Shown piece by piece: positions 37,501 through 45,213 of a stretch of 64,000 bases of DNA (the first letter of the stretch is position 1; every line of letters starts with the position of its first letter). This DNA is from Agromyces sp. H17E-10 (GTDB lineage Bacteria; Actinomycetota; Actinomycetes; Actinomycetales; Microbacteriaceae). A program made the translations under genes and the position numbers. A model generated the notes under the pieces. It was not told the origin of the DNA. It ran no database searches and saw nothing but the letters and a program-made list of their open reading frames with translations. Location of the stretch: contig NZ_CP095042.1 in assembly GCF_022919715.1 (NCBI RefSeq), forward strand, positions 1,116,001-1,180,000, read 5' to 3'.

Positions 37501-40500
37501 CGGTTCGCGAGAAGGCCGACTACTCCGGCATCCACGAGGCGCGGGAGGCGCGCGACGTGCGCCTCGGCATGCTCGGCATGTCGAACCAGGTCGCGCACCA
37601 CATCCCGTACGTGCTCGCCGAGGCGGGCGACCCCGCCGAGGCGCAGGCGCTCATCCGCGACATCCAGCAGCGCCTCTTCGTGGGTTCCGACATCGGCCAG
37701 GGCTACCCGGGCGACGAGGACAACGGCGAGTTCTCGGCCTGGTACGTGTTCTCGGCGCTGGGCCTCTACCCGCTCGAGGTGGGCTCCGGCGACTACACGA
37801 TCGGCACGCCGCTGTTCGACCGCGCGACGCTCAGCATCGGCGAGAACGACCTCGTGATCTCGGCACCCGGCGCCTCCGACGGCAAGACCTACGTCTCCGG
37901 CGTCGAGCTGAACGGCACGGCGATCGACGCGACGACGCTCGACGGCGACCTGCTGCGCGACGGCGGCGAGCTCGAGTTCGCGATGAGCGACGAGCCGAGC
38001 GACTGGGGCGCGAAGGACCTCGGTGAGGAGCTCGACGTTCCGCGCTCCGTCGTCGACGCCACCAAGCCGGGCCGCGGCACGCTCACGGCGGGCGACGGCA
38101 CGTCGACCGCGGCCCTCGTCGACGACAGCATGAACACGGCGACGACGTTCGACTCGGGCAGTGCCGTGCTGACCTGGACGTCGCAGTCCGGTCCGGTCAC
38201 GGTCGGCCAGTACACGCTCACGGGCGCCGCTCGCGACGCGGCCCCGGCGTCGTGGACGCTCTCGGGCTCGACCGACGGCGAGAACTGGACGGAGCTCGAC
38301 CACCGCGACGGCGAGGCCTTCGCCTGGCCGACCCAGACGCGCCCCTTCTCGGCCGACTCCGACGGCGTGTTCACGAGCCTCCGGCTCGAGGTGTCGTCGG
38401 CCGGCGGGCCGCTCACCCTCTCCGAGGTCGAGCTGTTCGCGAAGGCGGGCACGGCCGAGGGCCTCACCGTCAGCGCCGCCGCGGCGCAGTCGGTCGCGGT
38501 CGACACCGAGTTCACGGGCACGGTCGCGACGATCGTCGGCACCGAGGCCTCGGCGTCGGGGTACCAGGTCGTCGTCGACTACGGCGACGGCAGCGGACCG
38601 GTCGAGTCGAAGCTCACGCGCGACGACCTCGGCGGCTGGCGGGTCTCGGCGCCGCACACCTTCACGGCCCCCGGCGTGTACACCGCCTCGGTGATCGTGC
38701 AGGACTCGAGCGGAGCCGCCGCCTCGGCAGCCTCGAACGTCTCGGTCACGCGTGACGAGTCGCTCGTCGGCTCGTTCGGCTCGGTCTGCATCGGCGACCT
38801 GGGCACGACCGCCGCGAACTGCGACGGCCAGGGCTTCGGGTACTTCCGCGACAAGCTCGCCGCCGACGGATTCGTCCAGGGCCAGACCCTCACCATCCCG
38901 GGCACCGAGCTGACGTACGACCTCCCCGCCGTCGCAGCCGGCAAGCCCGACAACATCACGGGCGACGGGCAGACCGTCCGACTCGACCTCGGCGCCGGGG
39001 CGACGCAGCTCGCCTTCGTCGGCACCGCGACCGAGAGCGCACGTCAGCCCGCCGCGGTGCTGCACTTCACCGACGGATCCACGCAGAGCGTGCCGGTCTC
39101 GTTCGGCGACTGGGTCGGCGCCTCGGGCAACCCGGCCTTCGGCAACACCGTGCTCGCGGTCTCGGAGGGGCGCCTCTCGGGCACCGGAGCCGAGTCGTCG
39201 GTCAAGAACACCGCGATCTACGCGACGGCGCCGATCACGATCGACACCGACGCCGAAGGCGCCCCGAAGGTCGTCGAGTCGCTGACGATGCCGACCGAGG
39301 CCGGCACCCTCAGGGACGGCCGCGTGCACGTCTTCGCCATCGCCTCCGACGGCGACCGTTCGGCCGCCGCTCCGCTCGAGGTGCAGCCGCAGACGGTCGA
39401 GACGCAGGTCGCGGGCGAGACGTTCGGGGCGACGCTCGCGACCACCACGGGTGGCGCCGCCGAGCAGTCGGCGGTCGTGAACTGGGGCGACGGCACCGCG
39501 GTGTCGTCGGTGCCGGTGGTCGACGGCGCGGTCACCGGCGAGCACGCGTACACCGTCGCGGGCACCTACACGGTCTCCGTCACGGTCGACGACGGCATCC
39601 GCTCGGCGTCGACCACGGTCGAGATCGTCGTCGACGAGCCCGCGCCCGTCTACACCCCCGAGATCGCGGTCGATCCGACCCAGGTCGCGCCCGGCGGCAC
39701 GATCCGGGTCACGGGCACCGGGTTCGCGCCCGACGAGGCGATCGAGCTCCGGCTCGGCGACGGCGCACCCGTGTCGACGACCTCGAACGGCGACGGCGTG
39801 ATCGACACCGAGCTCACCGTTCCGGCCGACACCGTCGACGGCGAGTACCCGGTGACCGCGGTCGGAGCGGTGTCGGCGGTCGAGGCCTCGGCCACGATCA
39901 GCGTGCTCACGCCGGCGAAGGCCACGACGGTGACGCTCGGGTCGGATGCCGCCGCACCCGTGGCCGGTGACCTGGTGCCGTTCACGGTGACCGTCGCGCC
40001 GACGGCGGCGACCGGCCTCGTCGAGATCCTCGAGGGCGACACGGTGGTCGGCACCGCGGCGGTCACAGCCGGCACCGCGACGGTCGACGTACGAGTGGAG
40101 ACCTCGGGTACCCACACGTACACGGCTCGGTTCACGCCCGACGTGCCGACGTCGTACCTGCCCTCGACCTCGGAGCCGCTCTCGATCGAGGTCGGCGACG
40201 CACCGGTCGTCGCGCCCGAGCTCGAGCTCGGCGACGGCCGCGTGGCGCAGGGCGAGACCCTCGAGATCACCGGACGCGGCTTCGGCGCGGCGGAGACCGT
40301 GACGATCACGCTGCGTTCCCGGCCGGTCCGGCTCGCCGAGGTCACGACCGACGGGCGCGGCGGATTCACCGCACAGGTCGTCATCCCCGCGACCACGAAG
40401 GCCGGCAAGCACACGATCGTCGCCGAGGGCACCACGTCGGCGCTCAGCGCGAAGGCGAAGCTCACCGTGACGGTCACCACCGTCGAGGTCGCCACCGTCT

Positions 40501-40781
40501 CGGTCGGTGCGCCCGACCAGCTGCTCGCGAAGGCGGGGTCGGGCGTGCAGTTCGTGGCGCAGGTCACCGCCCTCGACGGCCGCTCGCCGGTCGGAACGTT
40601 CACCGTCTACGACGGCGACCGCCCGATCGCCGACGTGCAGGTGGCCGCGACGGCCGACGGCCGGGTGAAGGTCAAGCTCCCGAAGCTCCCGGCCGGCGTG
40701 CATCTCGTGCACGGCGAGTTCACGGGTGACGGCGGCTTCCAGGATTCGCAGACCGTGCCGGTCCCGCTGATCCTCTGGTGA
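34593..40781 (+). CDS. secreted multidomain GH92 alpha-mannosidase-like glycosidase
   Basis: A 2,062-residue secreted protein. Residues 1-38 form a Sec-type signal peptide ending ISAAAA. A discoidin/F5-8C-like carbohydrate-binding domain lies at about 60-210. The GH92 domain spans about 400-1130, recognised by VDTRRGTNSTGGFSRGNNIP, RWSSPGYADLMTGTSSDVAF, SASWGLEGFINDFGIG and EDNGEFSAWYVFSALG. A second discoidin-like domain (about 1155-1285), a PKD-like domain (about 1287-1385), an NPCBM-like module (about 1390-1550), another PKD-like domain and four Ig-like domains to the C-terminus follow. GH92 enzymes are calcium-dependent exo-alpha-mannosidases. No LPXTG or anchor is seen, so it is probably released. 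GTG start with AAGGGAG upstream. Control by the divergent LacI is likely. Confidence 0.9.
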   Translation: MKHFNRSGGARRTRATATAVITMAMAAAVLTPISAAAAPGEVTFTSSFEAGDAVPVLTGTGESVNLTGDRNVPGSLLPEVTAITASGENPPNETAVKLADGNAGSKWLIFASTGWAQYELAAPHPIEAYTLTSGDDAPDRDPRDFRVLGSDNGTDWTVVDTRSGESFTGRGQTRTFTLAAPSAACRYYRLDITANHAGGLIQLAGWEPISDVDAEPVASDLALEVDSGPTSSYTAKTNVGFSGTHAVRYTGKHLGAGPASSSTALYTDLDIAIEDDSRLSYTVFPVLDAGQTYASTFVAVDLVLDDGTTLAAADLTDSYGYGADARSQGLSNALWPDQWNKVTVDLGSLAGRTVTGVLLDYDHPGDGVTRIETPAAGTPVLGWIDDLSIDEAAPRDTGDGLVSYVDTRRGTNSTGGFSRGNNIPAVGWPNGFNFITPMTNADNTGTIYQYQGANTSQNLPALEGIGFSHQPSIWMGDRNQLAVLPAASANPTSTLDDRRLEFHHENEVARPDVYGVQFDNGMTTEVTATDHGAIYRFGFTGDQSSVIVDQLVNSSKLTITGNTVSGWVDGGSGWPGRTRMFVYGTFDAQPTNAGPTTRGNRNGSARFAAFDTAGDRTVELRIASSFISQQQAQRNHELELAGVSFDDAHAAVQQAWNDRLGVIHDVEGATDTQLVTLYSSLYRLNLYPNSQFENVGTAGDPEYRYASPVSATTGSATDTATNAKLVDGKIYVNNGFWDTYRTAWPLYSLLYPDVTEELVDGFVQQYRDGGWIARWSSPGYADLMTGTSSDVAFAEAYLAGALDTDTALEAYDAAVKNATVLPVSNAVGRKGLAQSIFLGFTEESTHESASWGLEGFINDFGIGEMAAALADDPNTPADRVDRLRDEAEYFQARARDFVQMFNPEADTFTARNADGSWPVGADFDQKAWGGAFTEASAKTFGFHAPHDVAGLAALYGGRQGLLDQLDEFLTVREKADYSGIHEAREARDVRLGMLGMSNQVAHHIPYVLAEAGDPAEAQALIRDIQQRLFVGSDIGQGYPGDEDNGEFSAWYVFSALGLYPLEVGSGDYTIGTPLFDRATLSIGENDLVISAPGASDGKTYVSGVELNGTAIDATTLDGDLLRDGGELEFAMSDEPSDWGAKDLGEELDVPRSVVDATKPGRGTLTAGDGTSTAALVDDSMNTATTFDSGSAVLTWTSQSGPVTVGQYTLTGAARDAAPASWTLSGSTDGENWTELDHRDGEAFAWPTQTRPFSADSDGVFTSLRLEVSSAGGPLTLSEVELFAKAGTAEGLTVSAAAAQSVAVDTEFTGTVATIVGTEASASGYQVVVDYGDGSGPVESKLTRDDLGGWRVSAPHTFTAPGVYTASVIVQDSSGAAASAASNVSVTRDESLVGSFGSVCIGDLGTTAANCDGQGFGYFRDKLAADGFVQGQTLTIPGTELTYDLPAVAAGKPDNITGDGQTVRLDLGAGATQLAFVGTATESARQPAAVLHFTDGSTQSVPVSFGDWVGASGNPAFGNTVLAVSEGRLSGTGAESSVKNTAIYATAPITIDTDAEGAPKVVESLTMPTEAGTLRDGRVHVFAIASDGDRSAAAPLEVQPQTVETQVAGETFGATLATTTGGAAEQSAVVNWGDGTAVSSVPVVDGAVTGEHAYTVAGTYTVSVTVDDGIRSASTTVEIVVDEPAPVYTPEIAVDPTQVAPGGTIRVTGTGFAPDEAIELRLGDGAPVSTTSNGDGVIDTELTVPADTVDGEYPVTAVGAVSAVEASATISVLTPAKATTVTLGSDAAAPVAGDLVPFTVTVAPTAATGLVEILEGDTVVGTAAVTAGTATVDVRVETSGTHTYTARFTPDVPTSYLPSTSEPLSIEVGDAPVVAPELELGDGRVAQGETLEITGRGFGAAETVTITLRSRPVRLAEVTTDGRGGFTAQVVIPATTKAGKHTIVAEGTTSALSAKAKLTVTVTTVEVATVSVGAPDQLLAKAGSGVQFVAQVTALDGRSPVGTFTVYDGDRPIADVQVAATADGRVKVKLPKLPAGVHLVHGEFTGDGGFQDSQTVPVPLILW

Positions 40782-40785
40782 GGAT

Positions 40786-40822
40786 CCGGTCCGGTGCGTC
40801 CGTCACGGGCGCACCGGACCGG
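40786..40822 (+). terminator. first of two terminators after GH92 gene
   Basis: 13-bp perfect stem CCGGTCCGGTGCG / CGCACCGGACCGG with an 11-nt loop, starting 4 nt after the stop codon. Confidence 0.82.
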
Positions 40823-40841
40823 TGCTCCGGACTCGAACACG

Positions 40842-40881
40842 AGCGGGATGCCGCGGCCGACGTCGGCCGCGGCATCCCGCT
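40842..40881. terminator. 40-nt perfect palindrome, bidirectional terminator
   Basis: AGCGGGATGCCGCGGCCGA and its exact complement flank CG, so all 40 bases are self-complementary. It lies between the convergent GH92 and aldo/keto reductase genes. Confidence 0.85.
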
Positions 40882-40945
40882 TCGTCGTCACGGGAGGGCG
40901 AGCCGAGCCGTCGCGCCCGGCGGTCGGGCGTCGGGCTCGCGACGC

Positions 40946-41776
40946 TCAGAACTCCTCGTGCGTCTCGGGGTCGGCGCCCCAGATGCGACCGCGCTCGAGC
41001 GCCGAGATCGCCTCGACCTCGTCGGCGCCGAGCGCGAACCCGAAGACGTCGAGGTTCTCGCGACGCCGCTCGTGATCGGACGACTTCGGGATCGGCACGG
41101 CCTCGAGCTCGACGTGCCAGCGCAGGACGACCTGGGCGGGCGAGACCCCGTGCGCGGCGGCGATCTCGACGACGACGGGTTCGCGCAGCAGCTCGGTGCG
41201 GCGAGCCAGCGGGCTCCAGCTCTCGGTGCGGATCTCGTGCTCGTCGTGGAACGCGCGCAGCTCGGCCTGCGGGAAGTACGGGTGCAGTTCGACCTGGTTG
41301 ACGACCGGGGTCACCCCCGTCTCGGCGATGAGCCGCCGAAGCATCTTGGGCGTGAAGTTCGAGACGCCGATCGAGCGCACGAGGCCCTTTTCGCGCAGCG
41401 AGATCATCGCGCGCCAGCTCTCGACGTACTTGTCGATGCGCGGCAGCGGCCAGTGGATGAGGTAGAGGTCGACCCATTCGAGCCCGAGCCGGGTGCGCGA
41501 CTCCTCGAAGCTCGCGATCGTCTCGTCGAACCCGTGGTGGCGACCGGGCAGCTTCGTCGTGATGACGAGATCGCTGCGGTCGATCTCGGTGCGCCGGATC
41601 GCCTCACCCACGGCCTCCTCGTTGCCGTAGTTGTAGGCGGTGTCGATGAGCCGGTAGCCGTCGGCGATCGCCGAGACGATCGAGCCGATGCCGACCTGGT
41701 CGTTGAGCCCGTACGTGCCCAATCCGATCGCGGGAATCGTGTTGCCGTCGCGAAGGGAGTAGGCCGGAGTACTCAT
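40946..41776 (-). CDS. aldo/keto reductase
   Basis: A 276-residue NADPH-dependent aldo/keto reductase. The catalytic tetrad is readable: Asp in LIDTAYNYGNE (near 45), Tyr in the same segment, Lys in VITTKLPG and His in LYLIHWPLPR (near 106). VSNFTPKMLRRLI and IPKSSDHERRREN (cofactor phosphate loop, near 232) complete the pattern, typical of the 2,5-diketo-gluconate reductase group. ATG at 41776 is preferred over 41818. CAGTAT lies 6 nt before it, a weak leaderless candidate. Confidence 0.93.
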   Translation of the reverse strand: MSTPAYSLRDGNTIPAIGLGTYGLNDQVGIGSIVSAIADGYRLIDTAYNYGNEEAVGEAIRRTEIDRSDLVITTKLPGRHHGFDETIASFEESRTRLGLEWVDLYLIHWPLPRIDKYVESWRAMISLREKGLVRSIGVSNFTPKMLRRLIAETGVTPVVNQVELHPYFPQAELRAFHDEHEIRTESWSPLARRTELLREPVVVEIAAAHGVSPAQVVLRWHVELEAVPIPKSSDHERRRENLDVFGFALGADEVEAISALERGRIWGADPETHEEF

Positions 41777-41846
41777 GCCCCAATACTGTCGCACGACCCG
41801 CCCGATGAGTAGCGTCACCCTCCGTGGGGTGAGGCGCGCGCCGTGC

Positions 41847-42785
41847 TCAGTCGGCGGGCAGCTCGGCGAAGGCGCGCACCGGGAAGGTGCCGAACGCCTC
41901 GACCTTGGGCGGCACGGCCGTGAACCGGGCGCCGCGCGGCGGCACCTGCTCGAGACCGGTCAGGTGCTCGACGACGTGCACGCCCGCGTCGAGCAGGATC
42001 GAGTGCGCGGGGCGCTCGCCGCCCGACTCGACGTCGTCGATGTTGACCGAGTCGATGCCCACGAGCGCGACGCCCGCGTCGACGAGATGCCGTGCGCCGG
42101 CCTCGGTGAGGAACGGCGCGCCGGCGGCGTACTCGGGCCGGCCGAACCAGCGGCTCCACCCGGTGTGCAGCAGCACGGCCGACCCCGCGAGCTCGCGGTC
42201 GAAGAACACCTCGGCGGGGATGCCTCGCTGCGAAGCATCGGTCAGCCTGAAGACCTCGGCGCGCAGGCCGACGAGCGTCTCGAGCGACAGGCTCGCGAGG
42301 TCTCCCCCACCGGCGTACCGGTGGAACGGGCTGTCGAGGTAGGTGCCCGTGTTGCCGATCATCGTGATGACGTCCATCGCGAACTCGGTGCCCGGGGCGT
42401 AGTTCGCGCGCGACGCCTCGCGCGTGAGGAACGGCGTGATCGTCGGGGCGGGCAGCCCCGGGTAGGTCGTGAGCCCGGCGGCGACCGTGTGGCTGAGGTC
42501 GACGAGCCGGCCGCGGCCGTCCTGCGGTGCAGCGGATGCCGCGGGGTCGGCGTCGCGCCCGGCCTCGACGCCCCGCGACCCCCGGTGCGGCTCTTCGACG
42601 ATCGCGAGGTTCGTGAGGTCGACGCTCGCGACGAGCGCGAGGCCCAGGTGCCGCACGAGCAGCTCGGCGATCTCGGCCTCGGTCACGTCGTTCGTCGGCA
42701 GGTCGAGCCGGAAGCCGGTCGTGCGGAGATCGCCCCCGTTCGCGAAGGCGATCTCGGCGTCGAAGTGGGCGCGGTACTCGGTCAC
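41847..42785 (-). CDS. cyclase family protein (kynurenine formamidase-like) with N-terminal extension
   Basis: A 312-residue protein. Residues ~90-312 match the cyclase/kynurenine formamidase family of metal-dependent amide hydrolases, starting VDLSHTVAAGLTTYPG. The usual metal motif HxGTHxDxPxH is changed to NTGTYLDSPFH (near 145): the first two His are Asn and Tyr, while Asp and the last His remain. Residues 1-70 form a separate small domain (MTEYRAHFDAEIAFANGGDL) that I do not recognise. The GTG start overlaps the stop of the amino-acid permease gene (GTGA), so the two are coupled. Confidence 0.85.
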   Translation of the reverse strand: MTEYRAHFDAEIAFANGGDLRTTGFRLDLPTNDVTEAEIAELLVRHLGLALVASVDLTNLAIVEEPHRGSRGVEAGRDADPAASAAPQDGRGRLVDLSHTVAAGLTTYPGLPAPTITPFLTREASRANYAPGTEFAMDVITMIGNTGTYLDSPFHRYAGGGDLASLSLETLVGLRAEVFRLTDASQRGIPAEVFFDRELAGSAVLLHTGWSRWFGRPEYAAGAPFLTEAGARHLVDAGVALVGIDSVNIDDVESGGERPAHSILLDAGVHVVEHLTGLEQVPPRGARFTAVPPKVEAFGTFPVRAFAELPAD

Positions 42786-44209
42786 GCGGGTTGCTCCTCT
42801 GGCGTCGGGTGATGGTCTGGGGCGGTCTCGGATTCAGGCGTCGCGCGTGCCTCGGCCGCCCCGTCGGCGGGCGACGTCGCGCGCCGCGCGCGGATACGCC
42901 GCACGACGGTGACGGCCACGGCGGCGAGCGCGAGCACCGCGGGCACGAGCAGGTTCGACCAGGCGAGCACGAGCAGCGCCGCGGTCATGATCGTCGCGAC
43001 GACGGCGAGCCACCAGCCGAACGACCAGGTGCGCAGCAGCAGGGTCGCCGCGAGCATGCCCGCCGCGTAGATGGCGACCATGTTGCTCGTGTGGATGAGG
43101 ATGAAGCCCGTGAGGTCGAGGTCGTTCGCGAGCATGAGCGCGTAGTAGATCAGGATGATGACGCCCGTGACGGCGAGGGCACGGCGCGGGATCTCGCCGT
43201 CGGCCGCGCCCTTCGCGAGCCAGCGCGGCAGGTCGCCGTCACGACCGAGCGCGGCGCCGAGCTTGCCGAACGCCGGCAGGTAGGCGTTCATCACGCCGAC
43301 CGTGACGATCGCCGCGATGATCGCGACGAGCACGGGCCCGATGCCCGGTGCCGTCGTGGAGACGAGGTCGAGCAGCGGCACCTGCCCGTCGCCCGCGCGA
43401 TCGCCGAGCACGGCGACGGTGACGAACTGCAGCGCGAGGTAGCCGACGCCCACGACGACGACCGCGATGGCCGTCGCGATCGGGATCGTGCGCCGCGGGT
43501 TCTTGAACTCGCCGGCGATGTGGGTGCCGACCTCCCACCCGGCGAACGCCCAGACGAAGAGGCTGATGGCCACGCCGACGCCGGCCCACCCGTGCGGCAG
43601 GAACGGCTGGAAGTTCGACGCCTCGGCCGCCGGGAACGTCACGGCGACGACCCCGACCACGACCGTGATGAGCAGGCCCGTCAGCACGAACTGCACCCAG
43701 CCGGCGACGCGCACCCCGAACCAGTTGGCGATGTACGGCGGCACGAACACCGCGAGCCCGATGATCGGCACCGCCGAGCGGTCGACGCCGAGCACCGCGA
43801 CGACGTACTCGCCGCCGAGCACCGCGAGCACGGGCGCACCGATGCAGACGCCGAAGTAGAACCAGTACCCGGCCATGCGTGCGGCCGTGTCGCCGAGCGC
43901 CCGACGCACGAAGCTCGCGACGCCGCCCGCGTCGGGATAGCGCGCGGCGAGCGCGGCGAAGGTGCCCGCGAGCGGGATCGACAGCACGAGGACCGCGGCG
44001 ACCGAGATGATCGAGGCCGGCCCGGCGACCTCGGCGGCGAGGCCGGGCAGCACGAGGATGCCGGTGCCCAGCACGCTCGCGATGTAGAGCGCCGTGCCCT
44101 GGCCGAGCCCGAGCGTGCCGTGGTGCGCGGGAGCGCCCTGCGCGCCTGCAGCGTGCGGCGTCGCGCCGTCGCGCGGCGTCGTGGCCGGGGCATCCGTGTT
44201 CGAAGTCAC
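42782..44209 (-). CDS. APC superfamily amino acid permease
   Basis: A ~475-residue permease with about 12 membrane helices. The family start LGLGQGTALYIASVLGTGIL (near 32) contains the GxG-type unwound helix 1 that binds the amino acid. VWAFAGWEVGTHIAGEFKNP is the conserved helix 6 and loop, and PDAGGVASFVRRALG the helix 3 region. The N-terminus and C-terminus are long and polar. I use GTG at 44209; a GTG at 44260 is in frame and cannot be excluded, which would add 17 residues. It follows the slipin gene and precedes the cyclase. Confidence 0.9.
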   Translation of the reverse strand: MTSNTDAPATTPRDGATPHAAGAQGAPAHHGTLGLGQGTALYIASVLGTGILVLPGLAAEVAGPASIISVAAVLVLSIPLAGTFAALAARYPDAGGVASFVRRALGDTAARMAGYWFYFGVCIGAPVLAVLGGEYVVAVLGVDRSAVPIIGLAVFVPPYIANWFGVRVAGWVQFVLTGLLITVVVGVVAVTFPAAEASNFQPFLPHGWAGVGVAISLFVWAFAGWEVGTHIAGEFKNPRRTIPIATAIAVVVVGVGYLALQFVTVAVLGDRAGDGQVPLLDLVSTTAPGIGPVLVAIIAAIVTVGVMNAYLPAFGKLGAALGRDGDLPRWLAKGAADGEIPRRALAVTGVIILIYYALMLANDLDLTGFILIHTSNMVAIYAAGMLAATLLLRTWSFGWWLAVVATIMTAALLVLAWSNLLVPAVLALAAVAVTVVRRIRARRATSPADGAAEARATPESETAPDHHPTPEEQPA

Positions 44210-44263
44210 CCGCTCATTCTGCAGGGTGCCACCGACACCCGGCGATGGCAGGGTCGACACTCT

Positions 44264-45079
44264 TCATCGATTTCCTGCCACCTTGCCGACGTCGGCGCGC
44301 ACCTGCGCGACCGCCGCCTCGCGATCGATGAACGACGTGAGCTCGCCGATCGAGCCGAGCAGTGGCGCGGGCACGACGACGAGCGTGTTCTTGTCGACGC
44401 CGACCTCGACGAGCGTCTGCAGCGTGCGCAGCTGCAGGGCGAGCGGATGCGACATCATCGTGTCGCTCGCCACGCCGAGCTGCGCCGCGGCGAGCGCCTC
44501 GCCCTCGGCCGCGATGATCTTCGCGCGCTTCTCGCGCTCGGCCTCCGCCTGGCGGGCCATCGCCCGCTTCATGGCGTCGGGCAGCAGGATGTCCTTGAGC
44601 TCCACGAGCGTGACCTGCACGCCCCACTCGGCGGTCGTGCCGTCGAGGATCTCGCGGATGTTGAGGTTCAGCACGGCCGTGTCGGAGAGCGCTTCGTCGA
44701 GGTGGTGCTGCCCGATCACCTTGCGCAGGGTGGTCTGCGCGATCTGGTCGATGGCCGCCGTGACGTTCTCGATGACGATCACCGACTTCACGGCGTCGGT
44801 CACCCGGTAGTACGCGACCGCCGAGACGCCGACGCTCACGTTGTCGCGCGTGATGATGCCCTGCGACTGGATCGGCTGGGTCACGACCCGCAGCGAGACC
44901 TTCGTCATCACGTCGACGACGGGGATGATGAAGCGGATACCCGGATCGCGCACGCCGTTCAGGCGGCCGAACCGCAGCACGACGCCGCGCTCGTACTGCT
45001 TCACGATCTTCACCGACATGAAGAACAGGATGATCGCGACGATGGCGACGACGATCACGGTGATCCAGAGCCAGACCAT
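44264..45079 (-). CDS. slipin / SPFH (band 7) membrane protein
   Basis: A 271-residue SPFH protein. One N-terminal hairpin-like hydrophobic segment (about 2-24) is followed by the band 7 domain, with VKQYERGVVLRFGRLNG (near 27), DPGIRFIIPVVD and LREVIGQHHLDEAL-like TLRKVIGQHHLDEALSD (near 115). A charged helix AMARQAEAEREKRAKII forms coiled coil and drives oligomer rings. Slipins organise membrane microdomains; partners such as NfeD proteases are not next to it. ATG at 45079 has AGGAG at good spacing; 45088 is also in frame. Confidence 0.93.
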   Translation of the reverse strand: MVWLWITVIVVAIVAIILFFMSVKIVKQYERGVVLRFGRLNGVRDPGIRFIIPVVDVMTKVSLRVVTQPIQSQGIITRDNVSVGVSAVAYYRVTDAVKSVIVIENVTAAIDQIAQTTLRKVIGQHHLDEALSDTAVLNLNIREILDGTTAEWGVQVTLVELKDILLPDAMKRAMARQAEAEREKRAKIIAAEGEALAAAQLGVASDTMMSHPLALQLRTLQTLVEVGVDKNTLVVVPAPLLGSIGELTSFIDREAAVAQVRADVGKVAGNR

Positions 45080-45159
45080 GGCACTCATCTCCTGCGGCGC
45101 CGGTGACGGGCCGCGCGCCGTCACCTCCATTGTCGCACTCCCGCCGGTGACGCGGCCGT

Positions 45160-45208
45160 GGTCTCGATACGCGTCGCCGCTCCGCGTCGGCGCTACTCGA
45201 CCGCCGGG
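45160..45208. repeat. palindromic intergenic repeat, copy 2
   Basis: GGTCTCGATACGC and GCGCTACTCGACC arms flank a GC-rich middle with CGCCG/CGGCG pairing, ending CGCCGG. It starts 5 nt after the metB stop (on the minus strand). Confidence 0.8.
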
Positions 45209-45213
45209 CCGGA

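Noticed and set aside
33339..40712. A 2,457-codon open frame antisense to the GH92 gene
   Set aside because: Lies opposite a gene with clear domains, is Arg/Val/Asp-biased low-complexity sequence, and shows no family motif; long antisense frames are expected at this GC content.
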